Of a stretch of DNA of 62,858 nt, positions 16,537 through 26,188 are shown in pieces. How positions within the stretch are numbered: position 1 is the first letter of the stretch; every line of letters starts with the position of its first letter. The stretch covers positions 1 through 62,858 of the forward strand of contig CAXSCR010000020.1 in assembly GCA_964235605.1 (NCBI GenBank), read 5' to 3'. The stretch is from DATCRE01 sp964235605. GTDB lineage: Bacteria > Bacteroidota > Bacteroidia > Cytophagales > Cyclobacteriaceae. The position numbers and the translations under genes are program-made. A model generated the notes under the pieces. It was not told the origin of the DNA. It worked only from the letters and a program-made list of their open reading frames with translations, and did no database searches.

Positions 16537-17814
16537 ATGCCCCAATCGAGTAATATGATGCCGAACATTTCTTGTGGAATTGATTTTGGAACTTCTAATT
16601 CCAGTGTTGCAATTGCACATAATGACAACATAGAGCTTGTAAAAGTTGAGAACCAACAGGTGACAATACCCAGTGCCATTTTCTTTTTAGGTAAAGAAAA
16701 TACCCGATATTTTGGAAAGGAAGCTGTGAATTTATTTTTCGAAAGACAGCAGGGAAGGTTTATGCGTAGCCTAAAGCGCGTACTGGGCACCGCTGTAATG
16801 AAACATGGAACCATGGTTAATGGTAAGCCCATGAAATTTGAAAAAATTATATCCTATTTTTTGCGGAATCTGAAAGACAAAGCTACCATGTTTGCCAATC
16901 AGGAAATTGAGAATGTCGTTCTAGGAAGGCCTGTTCACTTTGTTGATAACGATGCAGCGGCGGATGCCCAAGCGCAATCTGAATTAAGGCAAATTGCGAT
17001 ACATGTTGGCTTTAGGCATGTTGAATTTCAATTCGAGCCTATCGCGGCAGCGTTTGCGCATGAAGTGAAAATCACAGGCGAAAAGCTTGCATTAGTTGCA
17101 GATATAGGAGGAGGAACTTCAGATTTCACCGTCATAAGATTATCCAATCAATATGTTAATAAGGTTGATAGATCGTCTGATATTTTAGCTAACACCGGTG
17201 TTCGTGTAGGCGGCAACGACTTTGATAAAGACCTTAGCTTAGCTGCTATTATGCCTGAGTTAGGTTATAGAAGTTTGTATGGCAATAAAAATCTAGAGGT
17301 TCCACTTAAGTATTATCATGATCTTGCAGAATGGAGTAAGGTTAACTTCTTGTATACCCCTAAAATTATTATGCAAGCCAAACAATTTTTACATGAATCA
17401 CATGATAAAGGTCGGTTTGAAAGACTGTTAAAAGTGCTTGAGCAGGAAACCGGACATACATTGTTGGCGGCAACCGAAGAAACAAAAATTGCACTAACCT
17501 CTCAAGCGGATTATACAGCTCCTTTTGGCTTTATAGAAGAAGATTTATCTATTCGTATTAGTCAAAGTAAATTTGAAGAAGCCATTGGCTCCGAGGTAGA
17601 TAAAATAATGAATGCAGCTACAGAATGTCTTCGTCATGCAGGTGTTAAGGCACACCATATTGACCTCGTAATTCTTACGGGTGGGTCTACTGAAGTGCCA
17701 CTTATACAATATGCATTTAAAATGCTTTTCCCCAATGCGGCCCTTGCCGACGAGAACAAACTTTCAAGTGTTGGGCTAGGTCTTGCTTATGATAGTGCAA
17801 ATAAGTTTAAGTAA
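16537..17814 (+). CDS. Hsp70-family ATPase, YegD-like, without substrate-binding domain
   Basis: 425 residues, far shorter than DnaK (about 640). It has the actin-like ATPase fold only: phosphate 1 motif CGIDFGTSNSSVAIAH, phosphate 2 motif VADIGGGTSDFTVIRL, adenosine motif LVILTGGSTEVPLI, and EPIAAAFAHE between them. This length and motif set match the YegD branch of Hsp70-like proteins, whose clients are poorly known. Alternative starts at Met7 or Met8 are equally plausible. Transcribed alone; the CHASE3-GAF gene follows 78 bases later and may be co-transcribed. Confidence 0.85.
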   Translation: MPQSSNMMPNISCGIDFGTSNSSVAIAHNDNIELVKVENQQVTIPSAIFFLGKENTRYFGKEAVNLFFERQQGRFMRSLKRVLGTAVMKHGTMVNGKPMKFEKIISYFLRNLKDKATMFANQEIENVVLGRPVHFVDNDAAADAQAQSELRQIAIHVGFRHVEFQFEPIAAAFAHEVKITGEKLALVADIGGGTSDFTVIRLSNQYVNKVDRSSDILANTGVRVGGNDFDKDLSLAAIMPELGYRSLYGNKNLEVPLKYYHDLAEWSKVNFLYTPKIIMQAKQFLHESHDKGRFERLLKVLEQETGHTLLAATEETKIALTSQADYTAPFGFIEEDLSIRISQSKFEEAIGSEVDKIMNAATECLRHAGVKAHHIDLVILTGGSTEVPLIQYAFKMLFPNAALADENKLSSVGLGLAYDSANKFK

Positions 17815-17892
17815 TTCATTTAGAACTGATACTTGTAAGAAATCCTTCAACCTGCCATTTTATTACGATAATTAAATATTGTATCTTTTGAA

Positions 17893-19440
17893 TTGATCAA
17901 TGGTAGTATGAAAAAATTCTTTGCGGCAAATTGGATCATCCTGGTGATTGGGTTACTCCTGTTCGTAAGTATGTGGTTTTCTATACGTAATAACTATATC
18001 ATTAAAGATAACCACGATTTACAGCAACAAGCTGAAAGGATCACTGGACTTACTAAGGAAATTCTAACTGCCAGTATTCATGGAATTGACCTTGGTGTAC
18101 GCGGCTTTGCTCTCACTAAAGATAAGAAATTCTTAGACCCCTTTAACCAGGCTGTTAAATTTTCACCGATGATATTCAATCAACTGGATACATTAATTTC
18201 GCGGCAGAAGTATAAAAACAAATCACAGTTAGCGGAAGTAGAAAGAGAGGTTAGCCTTTATATAAAATTTAACCAGGAGATGATAAAAATGGCAGGTCAG
18301 GACAGCATGCGGTTATTCAATAATATGCTCGCCGGCGATAAAGGGTATGAAGTTTGGAAAAAGTATAACGTATTTGCTCAGCCACTATTTGCGTTCGAAG
18401 AGAATTTAAAAATGGAATCGATGAGAACGTATCAGGCTGCAGTACGGAATAATATAATTCTTCAAATAGCAATTTTGTTTTGTGCTCTACCTATGCTCTC
18501 TATTTTTGTTGTGAGAATGCGTAAAGAACGGGATGGAAGAGAAGCCGCATTATTAAAGATAAAGGAAAACGACAAGAAATATGTATTTGAGCCTGGTAAA
18601 GATATTTCGAGTGAAATGGAAAAAGATGTTTCTATTCAAAATGTACAAAAGGCTTCAGAATTTATTTTTAAAATGTCTGATGGAGATTTTGATGTGGAGT
18701 GGGATGGACTTAATGAAAAAAATTTAGCGCTAAATAATACAACGCTTGTAGGTAATTTAATTCGGTTGCGTAATCGACTAAAGGAGATAAAACAAGAAGA
18801 TGAAAAGCGAAATTGGCTAAACGAAGGATTAGCAGCATTTTCTGAAATTGTAAGAACGTACCAACATGATATGAAAATTTTGGCTTATGAAGCTGCCTCT
18901 TATTTTGCAAAACATCTAAAAGCGCAGCAAGCAGGATTGTTTGTATTAGAAGAGGAAAATAATGATAGATATCTGAGCCTTGTTGCTGCCTATGCTTTCA
19001 GTAGAAAGAAATTTATTGAAAAAAGAATTGAAATAGGTCAAGGTCTTGTTGGACAAACATTTCTTGAGGGAGAGGTTGTTAGACTTAAGGAAGTTCCTGA
19101 AGGATATCAAAGCATTACTTCTGGTCTTGGAGAATCAACGCCAAAGTATGTGATTGTGGTACCATTTAAATATGATGTTCATATACCCGCAATAATCGAG
19201 TTGGCGTCCTTTAATGATTTTGAAGACCATCATATTTTATTTCTGAAGCGGGCGGGTGAGCATTTGGCGTCTGCACTTATAAATTCAAAGACAACAAGCA
19301 AAATGAAGCAATTATTGGCGCAGGCGTCCGAAACAGAAGAACAAATGCGTCAACGTGAAGAAGAACTTCGTCAAAATATGGAGGAGCTTCAAGCTACCCA
19401 AGAAGAACTTATTCGCAAGGAGAGGAGGCTCAATGTATAA
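17893..19440 (+). CDS. CHASE3-GAF membrane sensor lacking a kinase domain
   Basis: 515 residues. Membrane helix 1 at about 10-28, periplasmic CHASE3 domain about 40-180 with its hallmark GVRGFALTKDKKFLDPFNQA, membrane helix 2 at about 184-206, a linker with a HAMP-like stretch, a GAF domain about 325-475 (GQGLVGQTFLEGEVVRL, then VPEGYQSITSGLG), then a coiled coil (REEELRQNMEELQATQEEL) that ends abruptly. Relatives in Cytophagales continue from this coil into PAS or kinase modules. Here the stop comes straight after it, so the protein must signal through partners, or is truncated. The GAF is homologous to the one interrupted in the poly-HAMP kinase. Confidence 0.83.
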   Translation: MINGSMKKFFAANWIILVIGLLLFVSMWFSIRNNYIIKDNHDLQQQAERITGLTKEILTASIHGIDLGVRGFALTKDKKFLDPFNQAVKFSPMIFNQLDTLISRQKYKNKSQLAEVEREVSLYIKFNQEMIKMAGQDSMRLFNNMLAGDKGYEVWKKYNVFAQPLFAFEENLKMESMRTYQAAVRNNIILQIAILFCALPMLSIFVVRMRKERDGREAALLKIKENDKKYVFEPGKDISSEMEKDVSIQNVQKASEFIFKMSDGDFDVEWDGLNEKNLALNNTTLVGNLIRLRNRLKEIKQEDEKRNWLNEGLAAFSEIVRTYQHDMKILAYEAASYFAKHLKAQQAGLFVLEEENNDRYLSLVAAYAFSRKKFIEKRIEIGQGLVGQTFLEGEVVRLKEVPEGYQSITSGLGESTPKYVIVVPFKYDVHIPAIIELASFNDFEDHHILFLKRAGEHLASALINSKTTSKMKQLLAQASETEEQMRQREEELRQNMEELQATQEELIRKERRLNV

Positions 19441-19574
19441 TAGCGTACGAAAAAAAATATACAAGTGAGATTAGATTGTTACTTTATCAAGCTACAATTG
19501 AGTGCTTAAAAATTAATCGAGAACCGGATACTAAAAATATAGATGTTAAGTTATAGTCTAAAAAACTTAACACT

Positions 19575-20267
19575 ATGGAAAAACAATTAAAGATCTCTCT
19601 TATCCTTGCCGTTGGATTACTTATCCTCAGTAACAAATACCTAATCGCACAAGAAAAATCAATTCCTGGAAAAGTTGAAGGTGGTTTCAATATTATTTCC
19701 AATAATTTTCATGATAGGAACCCATCTGATTATGTATTGATATCTGGTTATGGGTATACTTTTTTAAATGGCTTGTTTATAAAAAAGCATTTCGAGAATA
19801 AATCGTATCGATTTGGTATTAATCATCAATCTGTTGCCGTTGATCATAAGGCAAAAAATGAACACGAACGCGATACTTTAAATTCAGTAGGCGATTATTC
19901 ACGAACTGCCATATTCGTAGGGGGAGAGAAAACGTTTTATGAAAGAAAGATATTTCAAACATATTGGGGCATTGATCTTTCGCTACATATAGATAGGTAT
20001 GAAGGCACTTCTGAAAGTATTGTATCCAATTCTACGTTTAATTCTACAATCTCGCGAAATGGTCTTGGTGTAACGCCATTTATAGGAGCCAGAGTAACCC
20101 TAGCTCAACGGGTACGTGTCTCAGTGGAAACAAAGGGTGGTTATTATTTATATAACAAAATCGAATCTATAAAGGATGTCCATTCTTCTACGGAAAGAAA
20201 GAGCATGGATAACTCCGTTATGGATGTCTCAATACAGATGTATGCAACTGTTAGCTACTTGTTTTAA
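19575..20267 (+). CDS. Secreted protein, probably a small outer-membrane beta-barrel
   Basis: 230 residues with a signal peptide (about 1-25, cleavage after YLIAQ). The mature part is rich in alternating aromatic/polar strands (GYGYTFLNGLFIKKHF; YRFGINHQSVAVDHK; TYWGIDLSLHIDRYEG) and ends ATVSYLF, with a terminal Phe as in many outer-membrane barrels. No specific family recognised. Its own transcription unit. Confidence 0.65.
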   Translation: MEKQLKISLILAVGLLILSNKYLIAQEKSIPGKVEGGFNIISNNFHDRNPSDYVLISGYGYTFLNGLFIKKHFENKSYRFGINHQSVAVDHKAKNEHERDTLNSVGDYSRTAIFVGGEKTFYERKIFQTYWGIDLSLHIDRYEGTSESIVSNSTFNSTISRNGLGVTPFIGARVTLAQRVRVSVETKGGYYLYNKIESIKDVHSSTERKSMDNSVMDVSIQMYATVSYLF

Positions 20268-20306
20268 CTGATTCTTGGAAGGGTTTACTGAAAGGGTGCA
20301 GTTTTG

Positions 20307-20618
20307 CTAACCATACTTTTCAATCCTTTCCAATTCGTCCTTAATGTCTTCTCGCAAGGCTTTTAAAAATCTGAAATATTCAACTTGCTTAAAATTGGGT
20401 TCGGCTTCCTTATAATCTGCTACTTGCTTATCTAAGGTTTGTTGTAAATTGTCGAGGTAGGTGTTTCTTTTTCCGTTTGTACGGGATATTTCTTGTTTCA
20501 ACTGATCCTGGAGTTTCTCATGCAATTTATCGAAGTGAACCTCTTCATACGCAGCGCAGCGCTCGATTAAAAGCAAGAGATCATTTAGATTTTTTTTCCT
20601 TTCATTACCAGTTTCCAT
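20307..20618 (-). CDS. Hypothetical coiled-coil protein
   Basis: 103 residues, highly charged and almost all helical (DKLHEKLQDQLKQEIS; LDNLQQTLDKQVADYKEAEP; FRFLKALREDIKDELERIEK). No signal peptide or membrane segment; function unknown. The length and helical-hairpin pattern are vaguely like small four-helix-bundle proteins, but no family is claimed. Convergent with the preceding barrel gene. Confidence 0.6.
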   Translation of the reverse strand: METGNERKKNLNDLLLLIERCAAYEEVHFDKLHEKLQDQLKQEISRTNGKRNTYLDNLQQTLDKQVADYKEAEPNFKQVEYFRFLKALREDIKDELERIEKYG

Positions 20619-21310
20619 ATTGCCGAAAGTTTAAGGCTCATTAAATATAGCTTAAACCTACATTGAAGTTAAGAGTTCTGTTCAATAATTGCATTCCATT
20701 AGTCATTTAACCTTGTATGTGTAAGGTAATTAAGCGTTCCCAATAGAAACATTTTCTATGTAAGTATAATTGTCGGACTAAAGTGGGTAAGATATGATGG
20801 ACCAGATGGAGTATAAAGGAATAATTTGGTCTGCTTTAATAGTAGTATCGGGGTAGCCTGGATGAATTAAAAGTTCCAAACGTATCTTGAGGAAGTGTTA
20901 CATTTCGGCTACCATTTTGCAATTAATTGTAGTGATAATCTTTTTTAAATAATCCAATTTCAGTAAGAGAATTATACCACTTTTAGCATTCACGCTTTCT
21001 ATACACATAGATTTAAGGTTAAGCACTAGTAAGTTTATAAAAAAACCTTCTGTTATGATAACGAAGATTCGATTTACTACAAGGTAAGACCTGATTTATA
21101 TTATCTATGGAATGCCTCACGTTGAATCTGGCATAGCAGACTATATGATGATTACGTTTTTAGTAAACAGCGTTAACTGCTACGCCTTTCATGGCTCGTA
21201 TCGGGGCTTTTACTGAAAGTTTATTTGAAAATTAAAAGAATAAGACACTTTTTTGCTAAGTAAAAGCAAGAATTATCAGGGGATAAGTTATAGTGTTATT
21301 ATAGGTGTTG
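20619..21310. other. Long intergenic stretch, nothing recognised
   Basis: About 690 bases with frequent stops. A 20-codon frame at 20793 (MMDQMEYKGIIWSALIVVSG) looks like the start of a membrane protein but ends at once and could be a remnant. No RNA or repeat found. Confidence 0.4.
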
Positions 21311-21628
21311 TTAATAGTTCGTATCTTTTAACAAGGGAATATCTTTTTCCTTCAGTCTTCCAGTAGCATCTGTTAGGGCTTCTTCAATTGAGTTATAACA
21401 TTTAACGGTTCCGGTATCATCTATAATTGGCGATCGCCACAGCCTTCTTAATTCTTTATCTTTAGCAGTAACATATACATTAAAAAAAGGCTCGTCGTTT
21501 ACATACTCAGAATTAATATTGCAACTAATTGTAGGCAATGCATTCTGCACCGATACCTTAATTATTAAATCTCCGACACTTATTTCAACAGAATGTATTT
21601 CTGCAGAATTTACAAATCCTTCCATCAT
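21311..21628 (-). CDS. Hypothetical protein
   Basis: 105 residues (the start could be Met2). Beta-rich N-terminal half (HSVEISVGDLIIKVSVQNAL), then FFNVYVTAKDKELRRLWRSP and an acidic/helical end. No signal peptide, no membrane segment, no recognised family. Isolated between long gaps; coding status rests on length and composition only. Confidence 0.5.
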   Translation of the reverse strand: MMEGFVNSAEIHSVEISVGDLIIKVSVQNALPTISCNINSEYVNDEPFFNVYVTAKDKELRRLWRSPIIDDTGTVKCYNSIEEALTDATGRLKEKDIPLLKDTNY

Positions 21629-21980
21629 GCCATACTAAACATAAATAGTTATACCATTCGACACTAGCGTTAAGAGTGGCCGCGCTAGACCTAATGCTTG
21701 CCAGAATTTCATATTCCTATTGGTTTTGCAATTTGAATTATTTGCAATTATATTCTTACGTTTTCTTTCATATTTTTAAGAAAAATGATTTGGGAAAGTT
21801 GAGCATGAGGAAACTTTTTTTCATGGATTATAACCAGATGTTATTATTTTGGTTAAAAGATTCCCATCTATAAATTGAACTTGTTTGAATGGTCTCTTTT
21901 ACGCATATTTAGTTGTGTATTTCGTTCCACATTAAGTATGTAGAAATTGAAATACTAGCTTAAAAAATATACCACAGCCT
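21629..21980. other. Intergenic region upstream of kup
   Basis: Contains a 65-codon plus-strand frame (21676-21873) with unusual composition that I do not accept as a gene. It presumably holds the kup promoter; no consensus element is certain. Confidence 0.4.
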
Positions 21981-23918
21981 ATGAGTGGCCATAAAAATAT
22001 CAATGAACGTATCTCAACATTAGGGCTTCTTGTGGCGCTTGGAATTATTTATGGTGATATCGGCACCTCTCCACTTTACACAATGAAGGCTATAGTGGGA
22101 GAAAGTGTTATTAGTGCGGTGTTAGTCTATGGCGGAATCTCCTGTGTTTTCTGGACCTTAACGCTTCAGACAACTGTAAAATATGTTATCATAACATTAC
22201 GGGCAGACAATAATGGAGAAGGAGGGATATTTTCTTTGTATACCTTGGTGCGTCATAAAGGACCAACGCTCGCGATAATTGCGATAGTGGGTGGTAGCGC
22301 ACTTCTTGCAGATGGAATAATTACACCGCCCATTTCAGTTTCTTCCGCTATTGAGGGGTTGATGATTTTATATCCTACCATCCCAACACTTCCCATAGTC
22401 ATTGCAATTATTACTGCTCTTTTTGCCTTGCAAATTTTAGGTACCAATAAAGTTGGGAAGGCATTTGGACCCATCATGCTATTGTGGTTCTCTATGCTGG
22501 GATTATTAGGTATGTTCAGTATCATTTCAAATCCACGTATACTGGCTGCGCTAAATCCATATTACGCATTCCAACTACTGACAAATTATACGGATGGTTT
22601 TTGGATTTTAGGTGCCGTATTTTTGTGTACTACAGGAGCTGAAGCACTCTATTCAGATATGGGTCATTGCGGTAAGAAGAATATAAGAGTTAGTTGGGCT
22701 TTTGTAAAAACCTGCTTGCTTTTAAATTATTTTGGTCAGGGGGCTTGGCTCATAAGTCATAAGGGTCAATTCCTTCAAACAAATCCTTTCTATGCTATTA
22801 TGCCTGAAAACTTTTTAATTTTCGGAATAGCAATTTCTACGTTAGCGGCAATTATTGCCAGTCAAGCACTTATATCAGGATCGTTCACATTAGTGAGTGA
22901 AGCGGTACGACTTAATTTTTGGCCTAAAGCAAGGCTACTCTTCCCATCAGAAGTGCGCGGTCAACTTTTTGTTCCATCTGTAAATATTTTATTGTGGATG
23001 GGTTGCGTGGGTGTTGTATTCTATTTTAAGAAATCATCCGCGATGGAAGCTGCCTACGGCTTGGCAATTACAATTACTATGCTGATGACAACAATATTGT
23101 TAGCCTATTACTTAAGATTGAAGCAAACCCCCAGTTTATTGATTAGTATATTTTTGCTGGTATATCTGAGTATAGAGTTGTCTTTTCTTGCTGCAAACCT
23201 GCTTAAGTTTATGCATGGCGGTTATGTTTCCCTTATTATATGCTGCGTGCTAATGCTGGTTATGTGGGTTTGGAAGGAGGCTTCAGAAATCAAGGATAAG
23301 CTTACCGACTATACAGATTTGGACTTATATATTCCGTTGCTAAAAAAACTAAGTATAGATGAAACAATACCTAAATATGCAACGCATTTGGTGTACATGA
23401 CTAAGTCAGACAATGACAAAAAAATTGAAAACAAGATCATATATTCTATACTTCAACAAAAACCAAAACGAGCAGATATTTATTGGTTTATTAATGTAGA
23501 GACTACAGATGAGCCTTATACAAGAGAATACAAAGTTGATATTATTGCAGCGCAAGATGTGTATCGTATAACCTTTAAATTAGGTTTTAAGGTTGAGCAG
23601 TTGATTGGTCGCTATTTTTCGAAGGTTGTTAAAATTATGGTTAAAAATGGCGAAGTGAATGTGATCAGCCGGTATCAATCGCTTCATGATGAAAATATTA
23701 CAGGCGACTTCACCTTCATTGCTATGAATAAGTTTCTTTCTTACGAAAATAAGCTTCCTTCGTATCAAAGGTTAATCATGGGTCTTCATTTTCTTATTAA
23801 GAAGTTTTCCGTCTCTGAAAAGCAATGGTTTGGTTTAGATGATAATAACGTAGAGATTGAAAAAATTCCGCTATTAATTTCGCCTGCTGAAGATTACGAA
23901 TTGAAAAGAATTGGCTAA
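21981..23918 (+). CDS. kup: Potassium transporter, KUP/HAK/KT family
   Basis: 645 residues, normal Kup length. Imports K+ with H+ across the inner membrane. The family signature GIIYGDIGTSPLYTMKA is in the first helix, followed by NGEGGIFSLYTLVRHKG, LLADGIITPPISVSSAIEGL and GAEALYSDMGHCGKKNIRVSW. About 12 helices fill residues 15-430, then a ~200-residue cytosolic domain. Start ATG (MSGHKNINERIS) fits the family. Single gene. Confidence 0.95.
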   Translation: MSGHKNINERISTLGLLVALGIIYGDIGTSPLYTMKAIVGESVISAVLVYGGISCVFWTLTLQTTVKYVIITLRADNNGEGGIFSLYTLVRHKGPTLAIIAIVGGSALLADGIITPPISVSSAIEGLMILYPTIPTLPIVIAIITALFALQILGTNKVGKAFGPIMLLWFSMLGLLGMFSIISNPRILAALNPYYAFQLLTNYTDGFWILGAVFLCTTGAEALYSDMGHCGKKNIRVSWAFVKTCLLLNYFGQGAWLISHKGQFLQTNPFYAIMPENFLIFGIAISTLAAIIASQALISGSFTLVSEAVRLNFWPKARLLFPSEVRGQLFVPSVNILLWMGCVGVVFYFKKSSAMEAAYGLAITITMLMTTILLAYYLRLKQTPSLLISIFLLVYLSIELSFLAANLLKFMHGGYVSLIICCVLMLVMWVWKEASEIKDKLTDYTDLDLYIPLLKKLSIDETIPKYATHLVYMTKSDNDKKIENKIIYSILQQKPKRADIYWFINVETTDEPYTREYKVDIIAAQDVYRITFKLGFKVEQLIGRYFSKVVKIMVKNGEVNVISRYQSLHDENITGDFTFIAMNKFLSYENKLPSYQRLIMGLHFLIKKFSVSEKQWFGLDDNNVEIEKIPLLISPAEDYELKRIG

Positions 23919-24002
23919 GTCATAATTTTCTGGTCCAGCGCAGTGAATTATTATCAGAAGGTCGGATTAAATAAAGATGAATGAGTCTATTATGAATAGA
24001 AC

Positions 24003-24045
24003 AAAATAAAAAACATAATCCTCGATCTCTATAGAGACCGAGGAT
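24003..24045 (-). terminator. Intrinsic terminator downstream of the DUF805 gene
   Basis: A near-perfect hairpin (ATCCTCG at 24018-24024 with CGAGGAT at 24039-24045, continued inside by TCTCT/AGAGA). Read on the minus strand it is followed by a T-rich tract (24003-24013). It also sits 100 bases after kup but lacks a T tract on that strand. Confidence 0.65.
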
Positions 24046-24087
24046 GGTACTTATATTATTTCAAATCGATGGATTAAAGCTTGCCAA

Positions 24088-24462
24088 TTAATTCCTTAAG
24101 TGGGCATCCAAAGTCTCGGAATCCATAGAATTTAATTGTCCATCGAGACCGGCAATACCTTTTGGATTTGAGCCATAGGAATTCATGCCTGGTTCACCAT
24201 TCTTAAATAATAAAAAGAAACCATAAAAGGGGATAATCTGCCACCAGCCACTCTTACCAAGATCATGACATCTTTTTGCTCCTTGGGCCCACAGAAACCA
24301 TACCGCTGGAATCACGAAGAGAAGTCCGATTAAGGCGGCATTGCCTCCTACTGTTTCAGCAGTGAACAGGAATACAACATAACATACCATGTAAATGATA
24401 AACGCTAATCCGTACTCCAATCTGCGGATGCGACCTTCAAAAGAAAATGGATTTTTAAACAT
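24088..24462 (-). CDS. DUF805 family membrane protein
   Basis: 124 residues. Family features: NPFSFEGRIRRLEYG at the start, three membrane helices (FIIYMVCYVVFLFTAE, ALIGLLFVIPAVWFLWAQG, IIPFYGFFLLFK) and the loop GAKRCHDLGKSGWWQ followed by GEPGMNSYGSNPKG. Inner-membrane protein of unknown function. Terminator follows. Confidence 0.9.
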   Translation of the reverse strand: MFKNPFSFEGRIRRLEYGLAFIIYMVCYVVFLFTAETVGGNAALIGLLFVIPAVWFLWAQGAKRCHDLGKSGWWQIIPFYGFFLLFKNGEPGMNSYGSNPKGIAGLDGQLNSMDSETLDAHLRN

Positions 24463-25316
24463 AGTTACGGGGGTTTGTTGACTATAGTTAAATTTAAGAA
24501 TTTAATATCCTCAGTAAAAGCCTGTTTTAAGGTAAATGGTACACACGCCCATGATACAGAAGGATCAAAGTGTAAGGGCCTACTACTCTATTGCTTGTCT
24601 AAAAATCAAACGTTTTTGCCTTAACAATGACGGCTATATGATTTTAGCTTACTCCTATAACAATATTTTATATTCTTGCAGTGATATAACATAATTCTTA
24701 AGTGGAGTTACAATGCCCTGCCTATCCGATACAACAAGTACTGATCGTCATAATATTTTGTTTTACTGTAAAACCAGGTTAGTATAGCTTTCGGGTTATT
24801 AGCAAAAGACTTATCCTGTTCTTTCTTCAAACTCCTTCTTTAATTCTGGTGAATCTTCCAGCATCTTTTTTGCCAGAGGCTCAATTACATGGGCTTAAAT
24901 ATTCTGTCAAGGGTTGTATTATTTGATTATCATCTCCAAATGTATATTCCTTTATCCGGTACAAGTCAACTGTTACTTCACGAGGTAATGTGCGGGTATT
25001 CATTTTAATGCATGCATTTTTAATCTAGCGATTACGTCATCGCAGGATGGAGGAACCCAATATCTTTTTGGACGCGTTATAAAATTAAATGGCTCTGATG
25101 ATTTGTAATCAGCAATCTTCATTAGATATTTAACCATTGTGTAACGCTTGTAAAATGCCTATAACATTTAGTGATGGAACGCATACTTTGACAGAATTTG
25201 TATTACGTGAGTAAATTTTTACTTCTTCGAGCTATTTTTGTTGGATATTTTTCATTATACTACGATATAATTAACTAGGCTGGCACAAGTAATTTAATTT
25301 GTTAATAACTTTTGGT
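24463..25316. other. Intergenic region holding an M14 peptidase relic
   Basis: About 850 bases without an intact gene. Apart from the decayed carboxypeptidase fragment at 24811-25137 I see nothing in it. Confidence 0.5.
24811..25137 (-). pseudogene. Remnant of an M14-type zinc carboxypeptidase C-terminus
   Basis: Three consecutive minus-strand frames read like one C-terminal region broken by frameshifts. 25137-25000 gives ITRPKRYWVPPSCDDVIARL. 25003-24881 gives MNTRTLPREVTVDLYRIKEY. Around 24880-24811 comes PLAKKMLEDSPELKKEFEE. In order, these resemble the accessory C-terminal domain of Bacteroidota M14 peptidases (a Y-IP-x-W-x-x-V-I-x-x-L segment, then the V-x-x-Y-x-I segment, then the LLxxDPxLKxxFE tail). 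The metal-binding HxxE catalytic part is not present. A relic, probably not expressed. Confidence 0.45.
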
Positions 25317-25769
25317 TTACATTTTTCTGGCAAACACCATGCTTCTTCCAATCCATTTGTACTTCCAGTATCCGCGCACTATTGCCGTGTTTGCATTTGT
25401 TAATTGAATTTGCGCTTCAAATGTATTGCCTGAATTAGGATCGTATATTTTTCCTTCATCCCAAACGTTCTCGCCCTTATAAGAAAGTTTGGTAACTAAC
25501 GTTAACCCAAGCAGCTTTCGTCCCATAAGATGCTTGTTTGGATTTTCGATATCTTGAGAGTTACGCATTACCTCATCAGACTTACATTTAAAATATATCA
25601 TGCGCCCAGCAAAGAATCCATTATCTTCAAACATCTCTATCTGCAAGTCCTTTACTTCAGACTCCCAAATACCAATAAGACGGTTGGATGGCGTGGCAGT
25701 ATCAAAACTTAATAGGAAAGGAAATACAAGTGAAAAGACTAGAAATAATCGTGTGTGTTTCATGAACAT
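25317..25769 (-). CDS. DUF2147 family secreted protein
   Basis: 150 residues; the better start may be Met3 (MKHTRLFLVFSLVFPFLLS), giving a normal signal peptide. The mature part matches DUF2147: RLIGIWESEVKDLQIEMFEDNG, FAGRMIYFKC, MGRKLLGLTLV, GKIYDPNSGNTFEAQIQL and RGYWKYKWIGRSMVFARK. A periplasmic or surface lipocalin-like domain of unknown ligand, common in Bacteroidota. Single gene. Confidence 0.85.
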   Translation of the reverse strand: MFMKHTRLFLVFSLVFPFLLSFDTATPSNRLIGIWESEVKDLQIEMFEDNGFFAGRMIYFKCKSDEVMRNSQDIENPNKHLMGRKLLGLTLVTKLSYKGENVWDEGKIYDPNSGNTFEAQIQLTNANTAIVRGYWKYKWIGRSMVFARKM

Positions 25770-26188
25770 CTTCCTCCTTTCATCTCTTGTTTTCCTGCTA
25801 ATGAAAATATGCTACTTAGGCGTTTATGTTTACATGTAGCCTGTAGTAGTTACCTACTAGTAATTAAGGGTGAATACAATTTTTACGTATGCTGTAACTT
25901 GCAAATTGCCTCATCTGTGTTGTTAACGCAGATGCGAAGAATATCTGGCATTTATAACCGGTTGTATTTAATTCAGTTATCACTTAAAACTTGACGTTTT
26001 ACTGTTTCATCCCTCTTAAAATACCTTGCAGGGTGAAAACCTAACACCATTAGCGCTTTCGCGGATAAATATTTCGCTTGGCTGTTGCACAAAGTTCGAA
26101 TAAAATTATTTTACGAAGTATGCTGAATTGCTAAACTCGTCATTGAATTTACGTTAGCGTTGTCTTTCGTTGGCACTTCATGAAATAG
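25770..26188. other. Intergenic, nothing recognised
   Basis: About 420 bases. Two overlapping short frames on the plus strand have unusual composition and no start context. No RNA gene or hairpin identified. Confidence 0.4.

Noticed and set aside
21676..21873. 65-codon plus-strand frame before kup
   Set aside because: Unusual composition for the window, no recognised family, and it sits where the kup promoter is expected.
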